Assembly: GCA_030637845.1 (NCBI GenBank)
Contig: DAOWFT010000008.1
Location: 1 to 6,267 of the forward strand
Source: Thalassospiraceae bacterium
GTDB taxonomy: Bacteria; Pseudomonadota; Alphaproteobacteria; Rhodospirillales; Magnetovibrionaceae
DNA: 6,267 nucleotides
Direction of reading: 5' to 3'
Shown: in pieces, positions 5,455 through 6,267 of the stretch
How the letters are laid out: the number at the start of each line of letters is the position of its first letter
How positions within the stretch are numbered: position 1 is the stretch's first letter
The notes under the pieces: generated by a model
Database searches by the model: none
What the model was told of the DNA's origin: nothing
What the model saw: the letters and a program-made list of their open reading frames with translations, nothing else
Made by a program: the position numbers and the translations under genes

Positions 5455-6267
5455 TTACTGCCCCTCAACCCGCACCGGAACTGCGCCCCTTATTTTTATA
5501 TCGCGATGGGGGAACGGGAACTCAATATCGTTTTCGTGGAAAAGATCCCAAATACGTAGGTAAATCTCGCTTTTGATGTTGGATAAACCTTTTTCCGCGT
5601 CTTCAATCCACACCCTAAGCTCAAGATCAACCGAGCTTTCGCCAAACCCCTTTAACAAACACTTTGGTTCGGGTGATGACATAATGCGATCAAATTCGCT
5701 CGCCGCTTGCTCGGTCAGCTTAATTGCTTTTTTAATATCGCTTTCATAGGAAACACCAATGGGCAGGCGTTGGCGCACCAAGCGGTTGGAATATGACCAG
5801 TTTTCAACCGGGCGGCTGATTAGTTCTTCGTTGGGAATAAGGTGTTCAATCCCATCGCGGGTAATAACCGAAACATATCTGGCGCCGATTGCGTTTATCC
5901 AACCATAGGTATCGTTGATGGCAATTACGTCACCGGGTTTTACCGAACGATCCATAAGCAAGATCACCCCGGAAATAAGGTTGGAAACCACCTTTTGCAA
6001 ACCGAACCCAACACCAAGACCAACCGCACCGGAAAATACCGCCAGCGCGGTTAAGTCAATACCGACCGAATTAATCGCAATCAATATGGCAACAACTATC
6101 AACACGACGCGCGTAAGTTTGCCGAACAGAACCTGTTGCGATGGGGTCAGGTGTGAAATTTTACCAAGACGATTTTCGACCATGTGCGAAAGCGCATTGG
6201 CAATCCACAAAAATACCACCAACGCCATAAGAATTTTAATTACACCCAACAGCGATACATGTGCCTC
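5455..6267 (-). CDS. MscS-family mechanosensitive channel, 5' end outside window
   Basis: The frame stays open to the right edge, giving 270 residues up to the TAA at 5455. The TTG at 6247-6249 is unlikely to be the true start because coding continues upstream of it. Visible parts are a hydrophobic segment at about 6-26, a second at about 52-70, and the pore-lining helix at about 72-105. That helix carries the Gly/Ala-rich pattern SGAVGLGVGFGLQKVVSNLISG in place of the E. coli MscS pore helix. The beta domain follows (KPGDVI, GWINAIGARY, LIPNEELISRPVENWSYS), then the alpha/beta C-terminal domain ending in IEFPFPHRDIKIRG. Members sit in the inner membrane and open on membrane tension, releasing solutes during hypo-osmotic shock. 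The missing N-terminus may carry extra membrane segments or a periplasmic domain, as in larger family members. It is on the same strand as the secretion operon, 178 bases upstream, probably a separate transcription unit. Confidence 0.93.
   Translation of the reverse strand, partial: EAHVSLLGVIKILMALVVFLWIANALSHMVENRLGKISHLTPSQQVLFGKLTRVVLIVVAILIAINSVGIDLTALAVFSGAVGLGVGFGLQKVVSNLISGVILLMDRSVKPGDVIAINDTYGWINAIGARYVSVITRDGIEHLIPNEELISRPVENWSYSNRLVRQRLPIGVSYESDIKKAIKLTEQAASEFDRIMSSPEPKCLLKGFGESSVDLELRVWIEDAEKGLSNIKSEIYLRIWDLFHENDIEFPFPHRDIKIRGAVPVRVEGQ

Noticed and set aside
5255..5563. Plus-strand open frame of 102 codons across the gap between the exporter and MscS genes
   Set aside because: It overlaps both genes antisense, has no plausible start signal, and its translation shows no domain pattern.
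6247..6249. TTG as the true start of the MscS-family protein
   Set aside because: The frame remains open through the window edge with hydrophobic coding sequence typical of the family, so the gene very likely begins outside the window.

Overview
The window looks like an ordinary stretch of an alphaproteobacterial chromosome. The base composition is roughly balanced, and the protein families resemble those of marine or magnetotactic Rhodospirillales-type bacteria. This placement is an inference from protein style: a PrtD/PrtE-type secretion pair, a bacteriohemerythrin and an orphan solute-binding protein. No rRNA or other phylogenetic marker is present. No tRNA, insertion sequence, CRISPR array or phage gene was seen.

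Layout from left to right. Positions 1-512 (minus) hold the first 170 codons of an exported solute-binding protein that runs off the left edge. Positions 513-794 are a divergent intergenic region with three inverted repeats and no convincing gene. Positions 795-1277 (plus) encode a single-domain bacteriohemerythrin with all seven di-iron ligands. Its stop codon directly abuts the stop of the convergent minus-strand gene at 1278-2009, which encodes a cysteine-rich protein resembling the YkgJ zinc/iron-chelating family. A 115-base gap follows, with a hairpin and a short tandem repeat. Positions 2125-3540 and 3537-5276 (both minus) are a translationally coupled type I secretion pair: the periplasmic adaptor (HlyD/PrtE type) and, upstream of it, the inner-membrane ABC exporter (PrtD type). 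A 178-base gap with a candidate promoter and two inverted repeats separates these from the 3' part of an MscS-family mechanosensitive channel gene, which enters from the right edge (5455-6267, minus).

How the genes fit together. The ABC exporter and adaptor form two of the three parts of a type I secretion machine. The outer-membrane TolC-type partner and the secreted substrate are not in the window, so the cargo is unknown. The hemerythrin (oxygen or iron binding) and the cysteine-rich putative metal-binding protein are convergent neighbours, and any functional link between them is speculative. I found no clearly new system. The points most worth a second look are the unidentified cysteine-rich protein, the zero-spacing convergent gene pair, the LAGGQ signature in the exporter, and the inverted repeats upstream of the hemerythrin gene and next to the exporter's ribosome binding site.
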